Below, piece by piece: positions 30,001 to 38,217 of a stretch of 55,469 bases of DNA. Source of the DNA: a virus; IMG/VR virus record IMGVR_UViG_3300002488_000008, positions 1-55,469 of that record, one strand, 5' to 3'. The translations under genes were made by a program, and so were the position numbers. The stretch's first letter is position 1, and each line of letters begins with the position of its first letter. The notes below the pieces were generated by a model. It saw only the letters and a program-made list of their open reading frames with translations. It was not told the origin of the DNA and did not search any database.

Positions 30001-30672
30001 ATGACGATGAATTTTAACCCCCCAAATTTAATAGGAGCAACAACGACAAACGTGAGTAACCCTTTCTTAGATAGGTTTACTCAAGCAAGAGCCGCAGGTG
30101 CGGTAATGCTATATGAGTATAAAAGTGTAAAACCAAAAAAACAACTCAAGGAAATAATAAAAGTATTATTACCGGAAAATAAAACTTTTTTAAAAATTCC
30201 ATATAAATTCAAATATAACATGAAAGATAGATGTGTTGTATGTGGAACACAAAAAGTTTGGGAATCTGCTGATAGTATGCGACCCCCATTACCATTACAT
30301 AAAGTAAGAAAGGGTTATCCTATGAGAGGAACTTATTGTGATAAACATGCTTCTATTCATAGACAATATGAAATGTTAGAACAACAAATACTAGCAGAAG
30401 AACATGGTTTATCTTATAGTGCTTATATTCCTAAAATGCCTAACTTAAACCCTTTAGCAAGTGGCCCACTTACTAGTTTAAAACAGACAGATATACAATC
30501 TTTATCTGCATTAGGTTGGACAATAAAACCCCCAACGGCAGGACTAGAAAGTAAAGAAGAAGAACTATTTAGAATCTTAATAGAAAGTAATGCAAATAAT
30601 GAAAGAGTCAAAACTTTATTAACTGAAGGCGTGAAGATACAAGTGCAAGAGCAGGTGGGAGTTGAGGAATAA
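30001..30672 (+). CDS. Zinc-binding protein next to the GTPase
   Basis: 223 residues from the ATG at 30001, with AGGTGAAG as ribosome site. CVVC near residue 75 and YCDKH near 112 form a C2-CH type zinc site within a basic segment. The C-terminal half has a Pro/Leu linker and an acidic helix. It overlaps the next gene by one base. Adjacent to the GTPase, so a possible effector or adaptor; no family is recognised. Confidence 0.75.
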   Translation: MTMNFNPPNLIGATTTNVSNPFLDRFTQARAAGAVMLYEYKSVKPKKQLKEIIKVLLPENKTFLKIPYKFKYNMKDRCVVCGTQKVWESADSMRPPLPLHKVRKGYPMRGTYCDKHASIHRQYEMLEQQILAEEHGLSYSAYIPKMPNLNPLASGPLTSLKQTDIQSLSALGWTIKPPTAGLESKEEELFRILIESNANNERVKTLLTEGVKIQVQEQVGVEE

Positions 30673-31364
30673 TGGGATTATTTGGTACAAGTAATGGACA
30701 AATATTATCATCTATGAATGCTAATAATCAAACACAATTTAAAACTATGAATAATTTATTAACTCTACAAGAGAATCATGTAGAAGATTTTTTTCAATAT
30801 CATGGAGAAGCGTTTTTAGCGGCTTTGGATAAATTAATAGAAGATGCAGTAGAAAGAAGTGTTAGTAAAGTTATAGGTAATTTAAAATTTAATACTCAAA
30901 GTAGTGGAGAAATAGTCTTACACCCCGATGCAGTTGCTACACTAAATACTATTACAGAAGAAAATATTACATTAGATTTACAAACTCTTTTGGCTACTGC
31001 GGTTAATAGTGAAGTTATAATGCAAAGAAGAATGGCTAAACAACAATATCTTGAGTCACAAGGATTTTCTAGTCCTGCACAACAGGCTATGCCAACTCAA
31101 CCAGTAAATCCAATGGGTATGAATCCTCAAAATATACAAGGTAATAATATGGGAATGGGTATGAACAATGCAATAAATCAACAAGCAATGGCTATGAATA
31201 ATGGTAGTGGATATCCCGTACCACCTGCCGGATATGACCAAATGAATAATGCATATTGGATAGACCCTAATACAGGTCAGATGACATATACACCTCCTAC
31301 TAGTGGTTTAGGATTAGGTGCGGCCATAACTAAAGGCGTTGCTTGGGCTAAATGGTTGGCTTAA
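30672..31364 (+). CDS. Met/Asn/Gln-rich protein
   Basis: 230 residues. Residues 1-130 are helical (ENHVEDFFQYHGEAFLAALDKLIED). About 135-200 is a low-complexity Met/Asn/Gln/Gly/Pro region (NNMGMGMNNAINQQAMAMNN). The end carries 'YWIDPNTGQMTY', which resembles a WW-like turn, and a Gly/Ala hydrophobic helix. It belongs to the tight GTPase gene group. Function unknown. Confidence 0.7.
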   Translation: MGLFGTSNGQILSSMNANNQTQFKTMNNLLTLQENHVEDFFQYHGEAFLAALDKLIEDAVERSVSKVIGNLKFNTQSSGEIVLHPDAVATLNTITEENITLDLQTLLATAVNSEVIMQRRMAKQQYLESQGFSSPAQQAMPTQPVNPMGMNPQNIQGNNMGMGMNNAINQQAMAMNNGSGYPVPPAGYDQMNNAYWIDPNTGQMTYTPPTSGLGLGAAITKGVAWAKWLA

Positions 31365-31378
31365 GCGAGGGTTATAGA

Positions 31379-33886
31379 ATGATAAGTAAACAGGATAAAC
31401 TAATAATTCATAGTAACGTTATAAGTGATACCATAGGAAGTAGTAGAACACTTACTCCTACCATCATATTTACTCCATCAGATAAAACAAAAATTATGCC
31501 CGAATTAATAAAAGATAATCTTTTATTTAGATATATGTGTTTTTATATGTTTTCTAATACTCTTATTGCTGATGCTAATGTAAACAGAGTAGAACAAATA
31601 TTACCTAAAATTTTACAAATAAATAAAAGAGACATAGAGTTATTTTTAGAAGAGGCTAAAAATATAGATAGTAAAACTAGTAGTGTAGATGTAGAATCTA
31701 TAGAAAGAACTGTTGCAGGATTTAGTAATGAAGAGTATAATGAATATAAAATAGCATTTCTAAATCAATTAAAAAAAATAAATTTAGAATCCTTTTTAAC
31801 AATTATGATTGGTGAAGGTGACAATCAATTATCAAAAAAATCTTTAAATGATATTTTTAAAAAAACATCTTTTTCGGATTTTTTAAAATTACTGAAAGAT
31901 AATCCTATTGATGATAGTATTACTTTTATGGATTTAGATAAAAATACAAAACTTAGAGACTATTTATCCGGTCAAAAGGGAAGATATGGAAAACAAGAAA
32001 AGAAAACTACACTAAGAGATGCACCTGAATTTTTTTCATCAACAAGCATAAACCCCAAGAATTACAAAGAGTATATAGAATATGTAAAGAAGTTATCAGA
32101 AGATAAAGAGTTTAGAGATACAATTGAGCAAGCGTTTCAAGATATGGCTATAGACCAAGATATATTAAATGACCATTTAGATGTATTAGGTAAATTAGAA
32201 ACAGGTTCTCCACTTTTATTTGATAATATAATGAAACATATTACAGTTAAAACTAACGCTAGTAGTAGTAAAGAGGGAGAAGTCATATTATCTGAAAAAG
32301 TAATTCAATTTAATCAAACTGCATATTTAAGAGAAGTGTTTTTAAATTTTGGTTTGGGAGATATTGAAAAGGAAAATTTTGAATTAGTTTCTGATTTAAA
32401 AATAAAAAAACAAGATGATGCAAAAACTATATTTGCGGGAATAAAATCTACAGATGCAGGTAAAGATAAAAGAACACCTTTAATGTTTTTATCTCCAAAG
32501 TTTAAAACAAAAAAGACTAAATGGGGTGATTTTGATGTAGAAGAAGATACTAGAATTATAGAAAATATTGAACTAGTAGGAAATAAAAATACAAAAGAAT
32601 TTGCCTATGATGATAATGGACTATCAGCCTTAGCATCTGAATTAAATGATATTAAAGATTCATATACAAATATAAAACTCAAAGAAACAATTGAAAATTT
32701 ATTATTTAAAAATCTAAATATGAATATTCCTTTAACAAAATTAATTATTGACACAATAACTCCTACTGACGGTAAAATAGTTTGTGGGGTATTTTCAATG
32801 CTTTTAGGTAAAAATGATAAAATTTTTAAAATGGCTGAAGAGGTTCAAGGATTAGAAACTTATTTAGCAGATAAATTTAATAAAGATTCAATTTATATGA
32901 AAGAATCACAATTAGAAGACGAAAGTGCAGAACTGGAAGATAAATATAGTGAATTTGAAACTATGATGAATACAAATGATGCTTCAAAATTAATGGGTAA
33001 AGTTGAAAAAATTGATTTGAAGAAGAATTTTTTACCAAATAGTCCTCGAATAAGAAAACCTGAAGAAGAGGAAGAAGAGGAAGAAGAGGAAGAAGAGGAA
33101 GAGGAAACTACTGAAGAGGAAGAGGAAGAGGAAGAGGAAGAAGAAGAACCTAAAGAGTTAGAATATGAATTAGTAAAAGACGCATATGTGAAATTAAATT
33201 TTACTGAGATTTTAATTAAATTGTTTCAAAAACTTGTACCAATACCTACAATTGTAGGGGGTACAACTCAATTTGAAGAATTTTTTGAAGAACAAACAAA
33301 AAAAGTAGTAAGAGGACTTAGCCCCGATGAAGAAAATACAGATATAAAAACGGCTATAGAAAATTATATACGTGTTTTAGACCAAATAAATTCACTTTCA
33401 GAAAAAGAAAATGACAGGTTAGTACAATTTAAAAATTTACTAGATAATATAAAATCAAAAATAAGTACAAAAAAAGGAGATTTTAGTGCAGGAAACGAAA
33501 GTAAGGCACGTTTATTTTTTAATCTATATAAGAACAAAACAGAAACTTCATTTACAGGTACAAAAGATAAAGCAGAAGTAGATATAGATTTCAAAACATT
33601 AGCACGAACGGCTAGAAAAGAAAAGGGAATAGGGGCAACAGAAATTCCAATTATAGAATATAAAGATATTAAATTCAAAAAAGATGGAACAGTTAATGCT
33701 AAGAACTTTTCTTTTAAGATGGGATATAGGAAAAAAACTGCTACAGAAGAAGCAAGACAATCTAAAGGCGGAAGGGCGGTTGTTGATAATGATAGGAAAG
33801 GTGCTAAAGATAAAGTTGATAAAAACATAAATAGATTTTTAAATACTTTAGTTAGGAACTTTAAAAACATAGAAGGGTTGGTATAA
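31379..33886 (+). CDS. Large acidic protein with poly-Glu tract
   Basis: 835 residues from the ATG at 31379 (GAGGGT upstream); an earlier in-frame ATG at 31352 lies inside the previous gene. It is helical and charged, with an almost uninterrupted Glu tract encoded at 33059-33150 by GAA/GAG repeats. The C-terminus is basic (ARQSKGGRAVVDNDRKGAKD). No motif is recognised. It resembles in character the two giant proteins upstream but lacks the tag. Confidence 0.8.
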   Translation: MISKQDKLIIHSNVISDTIGSSRTLTPTIIFTPSDKTKIMPELIKDNLLFRYMCFYMFSNTLIADANVNRVEQILPKILQINKRDIELFLEEAKNIDSKTSSVDVESIERTVAGFSNEEYNEYKIAFLNQLKKINLESFLTIMIGEGDNQLSKKSLNDIFKKTSFSDFLKLLKDNPIDDSITFMDLDKNTKLRDYLSGQKGRYGKQEKKTTLRDAPEFFSSTSINPKNYKEYIEYVKKLSEDKEFRDTIEQAFQDMAIDQDILNDHLDVLGKLETGSPLLFDNIMKHITVKTNASSSKEGEVILSEKVIQFNQTAYLREVFLNFGLGDIEKENFELVSDLKIKKQDDAKTIFAGIKSTDAGKDKRTPLMFLSPKFKTKKTKWGDFDVEEDTRIIENIELVGNKNTKEFAYDDNGLSALASELNDIKDSYTNIKLKETIENLLFKNLNMNIPLTKLIIDTITPTDGKIVCGVFSMLLGKNDKIFKMAEEVQGLETYLADKFNKDSIYMKESQLEDESAELEDKYSEFETMMNTNDASKLMGKVEKIDLKKNFLPNSPRIRKPEEEEEEEEEEEEEEETTEEEEEEEEEEEEPKELEYELVKDAYVKLNFTEILIKLFQKLVPIPTIVGGTTQFEEFFEEQTKKVVRGLSPDEENTDIKTAIENYIRVLDQINSLSEKENDRLVQFKNLLDNIKSKISTKKGDFSAGNESKARLFFNLYKNKTETSFTGTKDKAEVDIDFKTLARTARKEKGIGATEIPIIEYKDIKFKKDGTVNAKNFSFKMGYRKKTATEEARQSKGGRAVVDNDRKGAKDKVDKNINRFLNTLVRNFKNIEGLV

Positions 33887-33890
33887 TAGT

Positions 33891-34967
33891 ATGGCAAGAG
33901 TTAGTTCCCCTAGTGATTTTACAAGTATTAATCCAAATTATTCTATAGGAAATGGGTTCTATACAACCCATACTGACATTTCTAATCTTTTACAAATTAG
34001 TCCTTTTTCTTCAAGTACTACACCCAACTTAGTAGAAGTAGGTAAAATTATTAAAAATGTAGAAGGTAAAATAGATGATACTATGGGTATTTCTCATAGA
34101 CCTATAATATTCAAACATGAATATCATAATTTTGAAGCATTTTCTATGGGAGCATATCCTATTCAATATTACAAAGATTATGTTGGGTTCGTACAATTAG
34201 ACCAACATAAAGTACAAAAAATATTAAGATTAGAAGTTTGGCAAGGTAGAGAATGGAAAGACTTAGCATCTGCTACTGCTAAAATTACAATGCCTACTAC
34301 TGTTACTACTTCAGCATGGAATATAACATTAGTCGCAGGAAGTTTTACATTTACAATTACAGAAAATACACACTTCTACGATACCTTTGGCCCTAAAACT
34401 ACTGCTAGTCAATTAGTAGATGCAATTAACGAAGTATTTCCTGCAAAAACTGCAAAGTTTACAGGAGAAACTGCCGCTAAAAGTGTAACTGCTAATGGTA
34501 ATGCTAATATTAATATTTCAGATTTTTTTTATGCTACTGTAGATTCTGAAGATTCAAGTACTGTAATTATCTCATCTTTACTACTAGGAGATGATGGTAA
34601 AAATTGTACTATTAGTTCTAATTTTGGTGCAGTAGAAGGGTTTGCAGACAATGAAAATTCAGGAAGAACTGATGACTTTTGGCAAATTGGAGATGAAGGA
34701 AAAATATTCTTTTTAAGAAATTATCCACATATCAATAGTCATTCAGTTAGAGTTACTTATGTTAGTGGTGATGGTAGAGTTACTTCAGCAGTTCATGAAG
34801 CCGCTACAAAATTAGCCGCCGCAGGTATTCTATTGCATGATGATAACTCTATATTAATTGCAGAATCGGGTTCTAATATTGATTTAAAAACTAAACATGA
34901 TATATTGGTGGAAGAAGCAAATAAAATTCTAGATGGGAAAAAGAAACTCATACACTTTATATCGTGA
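33891..34967 (+). CDS. Probable head-tail connector protein
   Basis: 358 residues. Residues 1-110 start with Ser/Pro-rich sequence, then a helix NLVEVGKIIKNVEGKIDDTMG, a pattern like gp6-type head completion adaptors. A beta-rich insert (about 130-245, TVTTSAWNITLVAGSFTFTI) follows, and the C-terminal helix HEAATKLAAAGILLHDD closes the domain. It lies between head genes and the tail-terminator-like gene, the usual place for a connector that binds the portal after packaging. Assigned mostly from position and fold pattern. Confidence 0.55.
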   Translation: MARVSSPSDFTSINPNYSIGNGFYTTHTDISNLLQISPFSSSTTPNLVEVGKIIKNVEGKIDDTMGISHRPIIFKHEYHNFEAFSMGAYPIQYYKDYVGFVQLDQHKVQKILRLEVWQGREWKDLASATAKITMPTTVTTSAWNITLVAGSFTFTITENTHFYDTFGPKTTASQLVDAINEVFPAKTAKFTGETAAKSVTANGNANINISDFFYATVDSEDSSTVIISSLLLGDDGKNCTISSNFGAVEGFADNENSGRTDDFWQIGDEGKIFFLRNYPHINSHSVRVTYVSGDGRVTSAVHEAATKLAAAGILLHDDNSILIAESGSNIDLKTKHDILVEEANKILDGKKKLIHFIS

Positions 34968-34972
34968 TTAAT

Positions 34973-35170
34973 ATGGAAAGTATAAGTACTAAAATTAAAG
35001 AGGCACTACAACTACAACTTGATAGAAATGAATTTTTAAAGGATAGTAGATATGCAGAATTTGCTTTTTCTGATGAAAAAATGATGGAAGAGTTAATGGA
35101 GACTTATGCTAAAATAATTAAAAAGGAATTTAAAGAAACCATTATACATAAAGAGAGATTTAAGAGGTGA
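34973..35170 (+). CDS. Small helical protein of the connector region
   Basis: 65 residues from the ATG at 34973; the stop of the previous gene lies in its ribosome site. It is all helical and charged (IKEALQLQLDRNEFLKDSRY, EELMETYAKIIKKEF). It ends four bases before the next start. Neck-region function is suggested only by position. Confidence 0.65.
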   Translation: MESISTKIKEALQLQLDRNEFLKDSRYAEFAFSDEKMMEELMETYAKIIKKEFKETIIHKERFKR

Positions 35171-35174
35171 TAAA

Positions 35175-35702
35175 ATGGATGAAGTTACTTTTCTTTTACG
35201 TTTATTAAGTGATAGATGGAGTGCGGCGGCTAGTGCTTTAGTTTCTAGGGGTGATATTACTAATAGTCATGTTGAGACACCGGAGTTTGTTGATGTTCGT
35301 TCTATAGAACCTAAAAAAGGTAGAAGAATAGATGCTGATTCAAAATCAATAATAGTTGTCTTTGAAGATTCATCTTCAACTTCCTATCCTACTATAGATT
35401 ATGCAGTAAGAAATGAGGATTTTGGCTTTACAATACACATTAGAGTATTACATAGAAGAGACTTTTCTACTCCTACATTTTCAAGAGATAGACTACAATC
35501 CTTATATAGAATTACACGATACATTTTAGAGAAGAACTCGCTTAGACCAACCGTATATGTTGGTGGCGGAACGTCCGGTACAATAGAAGATAGTGCAGAA
35601 CTTGTTAAATTAAATAGTCGAAGTGATTCAAATGACAGAGGTAAAAAACTATTAGGCTACAAACTTTCGGTGGAGATGAAACGGTTCGGCAGGAATACAT
35701 GA
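35175..35702 (+). CDS. Probable tail terminator / completion protein
   Basis: 175 residues after GAGGTGAT. The layout is an N-terminal helix (TFLLRLLSDRWSAAASAL), then strands (SIIVVFEDSS, FGFTIHIRVLHRRD), a helix with RDRLQSLYRITRYIL and a final strand (YKLSVEMKRFG). This fits the small alpha/beta proteins that cap the tail tube at the head side, and it lies immediately before the tail tube gene as in other siphoviruses. Confidence 0.6.
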   Translation: MDEVTFLLRLLSDRWSAAASALVSRGDITNSHVETPEFVDVRSIEPKKGRRIDADSKSIIVVFEDSSSTSYPTIDYAVRNEDFGFTIHIRVLHRRDFSTPTFSRDRLQSLYRITRYILEKNSLRPTVYVGGGTSGTIEDSAELVKLNSRSDSNDRGKKLLGYKLSVEMKRFGRNT

Positions 35703-35714
35703 GGGAATAAAAAA

Positions 35715-37553
35715 ATGGTTAGTAATGAAGCATTCGTAGGTGCAGGACAATCGGTAACATTTGTACCGGAAACTAATATTTATTTGAAAGATTGTGTTAA
35801 TAACAATACTGCTATTATTAGTTCTTGGGATGGTGATGTAGTTCTTGTTCCTAAATTATATGTTGGTTGTGTGGCTAAAGTAGAAAAGGAAGAAGACAGT
35901 GGTGTTACGCCTTTAGTTGGTTATTTTACTATAAAGGATAACACTCAAACTACTTTAACATTTAATGAAGTTATACAGAGTGAAGATTTGGCTAATTTAG
36001 ATGTTACAATTTTATCATATGGTTCACCAACTCCTGCATTAGTCACTTCAGATGACAATACTGCTGATGGTGGTGCAATTACATTGGGTACTTCTTCTAT
36101 TACTATAACTGATGATGGAAGTGGTGGTACTGCTAACCAAGTACGGGCTAACGTAGAATTAACTGGAAATGGCATGGGTACAGGTGCAGAGGCTACTGTT
36201 ACTGTTCATGCATCTAATGGTGGTATTACTAGTATAGACGTTACTAAAGGTGGAGATGGTTATGTCGTAGGAGAAACTCTAACATTAGCAGTGGGTAATG
36301 CTACTGGTTCTTCTATAACAGGACTTCCTACAGATGCAGTATTAACAATTGCAAGTAATAAAGTTGAGACTGATGGAGTAACTGTATTAGGAGACAGTTG
36401 GTTAGGATTAGTTAATTCTTTTTCTCCACCTAATGTAGAAGTAACTCTTAATCAAATGAATTTAGCACTGGGTAATACTCGCAACTTTACTCATCAATAT
36501 AAGGGGGCTGAAACTGTAAGTGGTGCTTCTATGGATATTAACATGAATAATGGTTCATGGTTGTATTATGCTTTAGGGGGAATATCAGTTGAAGAAGCCG
36601 ATAGTAATGCATTAGCGACTTTAGAAACTGCAATAAATAGTAGTGCTACTGAATTAACATATATTAATAGAGGTACTGGTGAAATAGTTCGGACAATAAA
36701 AGGTGGTAATTCTAGTTTAACTTCTGTATCTTGTCCTCCAGTCAAAAGTCCTGCGAACTTTAGACAAAGAAATGGTAAAATTTTAACTTATACATTTACA
36801 GAATTAAATGGAGATTCACTTCCTTCTTTCGCTATAGATATGTCGCACGAAAAAACTTCTTCCGGTGGAAAGATAGATAGTTTATCTCCTACAGAAAATA
36901 TGTGGTCTAAGTTAGCAACAGGTTGTCAAGTAAATACTCTTACTATGAATTTTAATGAAGGAGAAGAATTAAAATGTAGTTTAGATTTAGTAAGTAAAAC
37001 TTTATTTGATAACCCATCAGGTTATTTTCCTGCAAGAAATATTGATACTACAAGTAACTTACATAATTTTAGTTCTACAAAGGAAGATAATTATCCATTT
37101 ATGTATTCTGATGGTGGAATTAAAATATTTGGACAGACATTTGCAAGAATAAAATCCGGTTCTCTTGCAATAGCAAATAACTTAACACCTCATAGATTCA
37201 TTGGCAAATATGACCGTAAAAGTGTTAGCCATCATAGTCCTGCTCAAAGAACATATGATTTAAATTTCACAATGTTAATTACTGATACTCAAATATGGGA
37301 TGAATTAAGAGGTCAAGATGAATTTGACCCAACTGGAGCATCTAATGAAGGTATAATTGAGTTATCATTTTCTAAAGGTTCAGGAGAAACATTATCTAAC
37401 ATTAATTTACAATTTAAAAATTATATTATAGATAGTGTTAATATCCCGTTCCCTGATGATAAGTCTGCATTAGAAGTAGAAGTTACTATGAAAGCAAGAA
37501 CATTACATAGTTGTACTTATTCCGGTAAGTGGGAAATCATAAATACAAAATAG
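35715..37553 (+). CDS. Major tail tube protein with an inserted domain
   Basis: 612 residues, large for the family. Ends fit a tube protein placed before the tail chaperones: EAFVGAGQSVTFVPETNIYL, GNTRNFTHQYKGAETVSGAS, and SHHSPAQRTYDLNFTMLITD. Around residues 120-220 is an insert with DDGSGGTANQVRANVEL and ITSIDVTKGGDGYVVGETLTL, a surface-domain type seen in marine virus structural proteins. It would polymerise around the tape measure. Role assigned from gene order and composition. Confidence 0.7.
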   Translation: MVSNEAFVGAGQSVTFVPETNIYLKDCVNNNTAIISSWDGDVVLVPKLYVGCVAKVEKEEDSGVTPLVGYFTIKDNTQTTLTFNEVIQSEDLANLDVTILSYGSPTPALVTSDDNTADGGAITLGTSSITITDDGSGGTANQVRANVELTGNGMGTGAEATVTVHASNGGITSIDVTKGGDGYVVGETLTLAVGNATGSSITGLPTDAVLTIASNKVETDGVTVLGDSWLGLVNSFSPPNVEVTLNQMNLALGNTRNFTHQYKGAETVSGASMDINMNNGSWLYYALGGISVEEADSNALATLETAINSSATELTYINRGTGEIVRTIKGGNSSLTSVSCPPVKSPANFRQRNGKILTYTFTELNGDSLPSFAIDMSHEKTSSGGKIDSLSPTENMWSKLATGCQVNTLTMNFNEGEELKCSLDLVSKTLFDNPSGYFPARNIDTTSNLHNFSSTKEDNYPFMYSDGGIKIFGQTFARIKSGSLAIANNLTPHRFIGKYDRKSVSHHSPAQRTYDLNFTMLITDTQIWDELRGQDEFDPTGASNEGIIELSFSKGSGETLSNINLQFKNYIIDSVNIPFPDDKSALEVEVTMKARTLHSCTYSGKWEIINTK

Positions 37554-37554
37554 G

Positions 37555-37622
37555 AGGATATTCGATAAAGTAGGATATTCTAAAAAAGTAAATTCCATCA
37601 ACATTGTTTGTTTGTTGATTTT
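37555..37622 (+). promoter_or_regulatory. Intergenic direct repeat and weak terminator-like hairpin
   Basis: After the tail tube gene AGGATATTC occurs at 37555-37563 and again at 37572-37580. Then ATCAACA (37597-37603) pairs with TGTTGAT (37613-37619), followed by a short T-run. This could reduce transcription into the chaperone and tape-measure genes, which are needed in smaller amounts than tube protein. No clear promoter was seen. Confidence 0.4.
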
Positions 37623-37642
37623 AAAAGTAGGTGGAAAAGAAA

Positions 37643-38008
37643 ATGAGTGAAATAGAAAATGATAAGAGTAGGTTGTTCGCAACCGTAGACCAAACGATGC
37701 ATGAAATAAAAGTCGCAGAAGATAGTGATAAAATAATAAAAGTGTGGGTTAAAGAACCTACATGGTTACAAGTAGAAACTGCTTTATCTTCTGTAATGGA
37801 CGTAGATTCTCAAACACAAGAGATGACTTTAAATTTAACTAAAATGTATAAATTTATGATAAAGGAATTTATTGGAAAAACAGAACCTTCCCTATCTCCT
37901 ATAGAACTATTAAGATTGAGTCCTTACATTGGGGCTCAACTCAAAGAAGTTCTTCCTAATCCATTTATGGATATAACGGGGGCTGATACGGGAAAAGCAC
38001 AGAAATAA
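37643..38008 (+). CDS. Tail assembly chaperone, short form (gpG-like)
   Basis: 121 residues from the ATG at 37643, with AGGTGG upstream; the GTG at 37631 overlaps that site. An acidic start, DSDKIIKVWVKEPTWLQVETAL, a helix around NLTKMYKFMIKEF and the position between tail tube and tape measure fit the lambda gpG family. The gene ends shortly after the slippery sequence GGGAAAA, so it is the product made when ribosomes do not shift. It keeps the tape measure soluble and recruits tube subunits. Confidence 0.8.
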   Translation: MSEIENDKSRLFATVDQTMHEIKVAEDSDKIIKVWVKEPTWLQVETALSSVMDVDSQTQEMTLNLTKMYKFMIKEFIGKTEPSLSPIELLRLSPYIGAQLKEVLPNPFMDITGADTGKAQK

Positions 38009-38217
38009 GAAAAGCATTAACAGGAAGAGAAGTAGATGCTAAATTAGCATTTACTATCTTATTATATTCTTATTGTAAAATATTTAATATAAACCCTAAT
38101 GAAGCAAGACACACAAAGTTGTCTCTTATGTTAGAATTAACACAGATTCACGCTGTAGCAGAATCACTAAAAGCAGAAAAAGTAGAAAAAGAAGTAGGAG
38201 GTATAAAGAATGTCTGA
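37643..38217 (+). CDS. Tail assembly chaperone, frameshifted long form (gpGT-like)
   Basis: A -1 slip at 37990-37996 moves ribosomes into an open frame ending at TGA 38215-38217. The fusion has 191 residues, 118 from the first frame and 73 from the second. The added part (KALTGREVDAKLAFTILLY, HTKLSLMLELTQIHAVAESL) is helical and has no start codon or ribosome site of its own. It overlaps the tape-measure gene by 8 bases. This is the arrangement of lambda G and GT, in which the T part binds tail-tube subunits. Confidence 0.8.
37990..37996 (+). promoter_or_regulatory. -1 frameshift slippery heptamer GGGAAAA
   Basis: In the upstream frame the sequence reads acG GGA AAA, a canonical X-XXY-YYZ heptamer that re-pairs as GGG AAA. 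The zero-frame stop TAA follows at 38006. A run of five G at 37978-37982 may act as an internal Shine-Dalgarno stimulator. No strong downstream hairpin was noticed. Confidence 0.8.
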
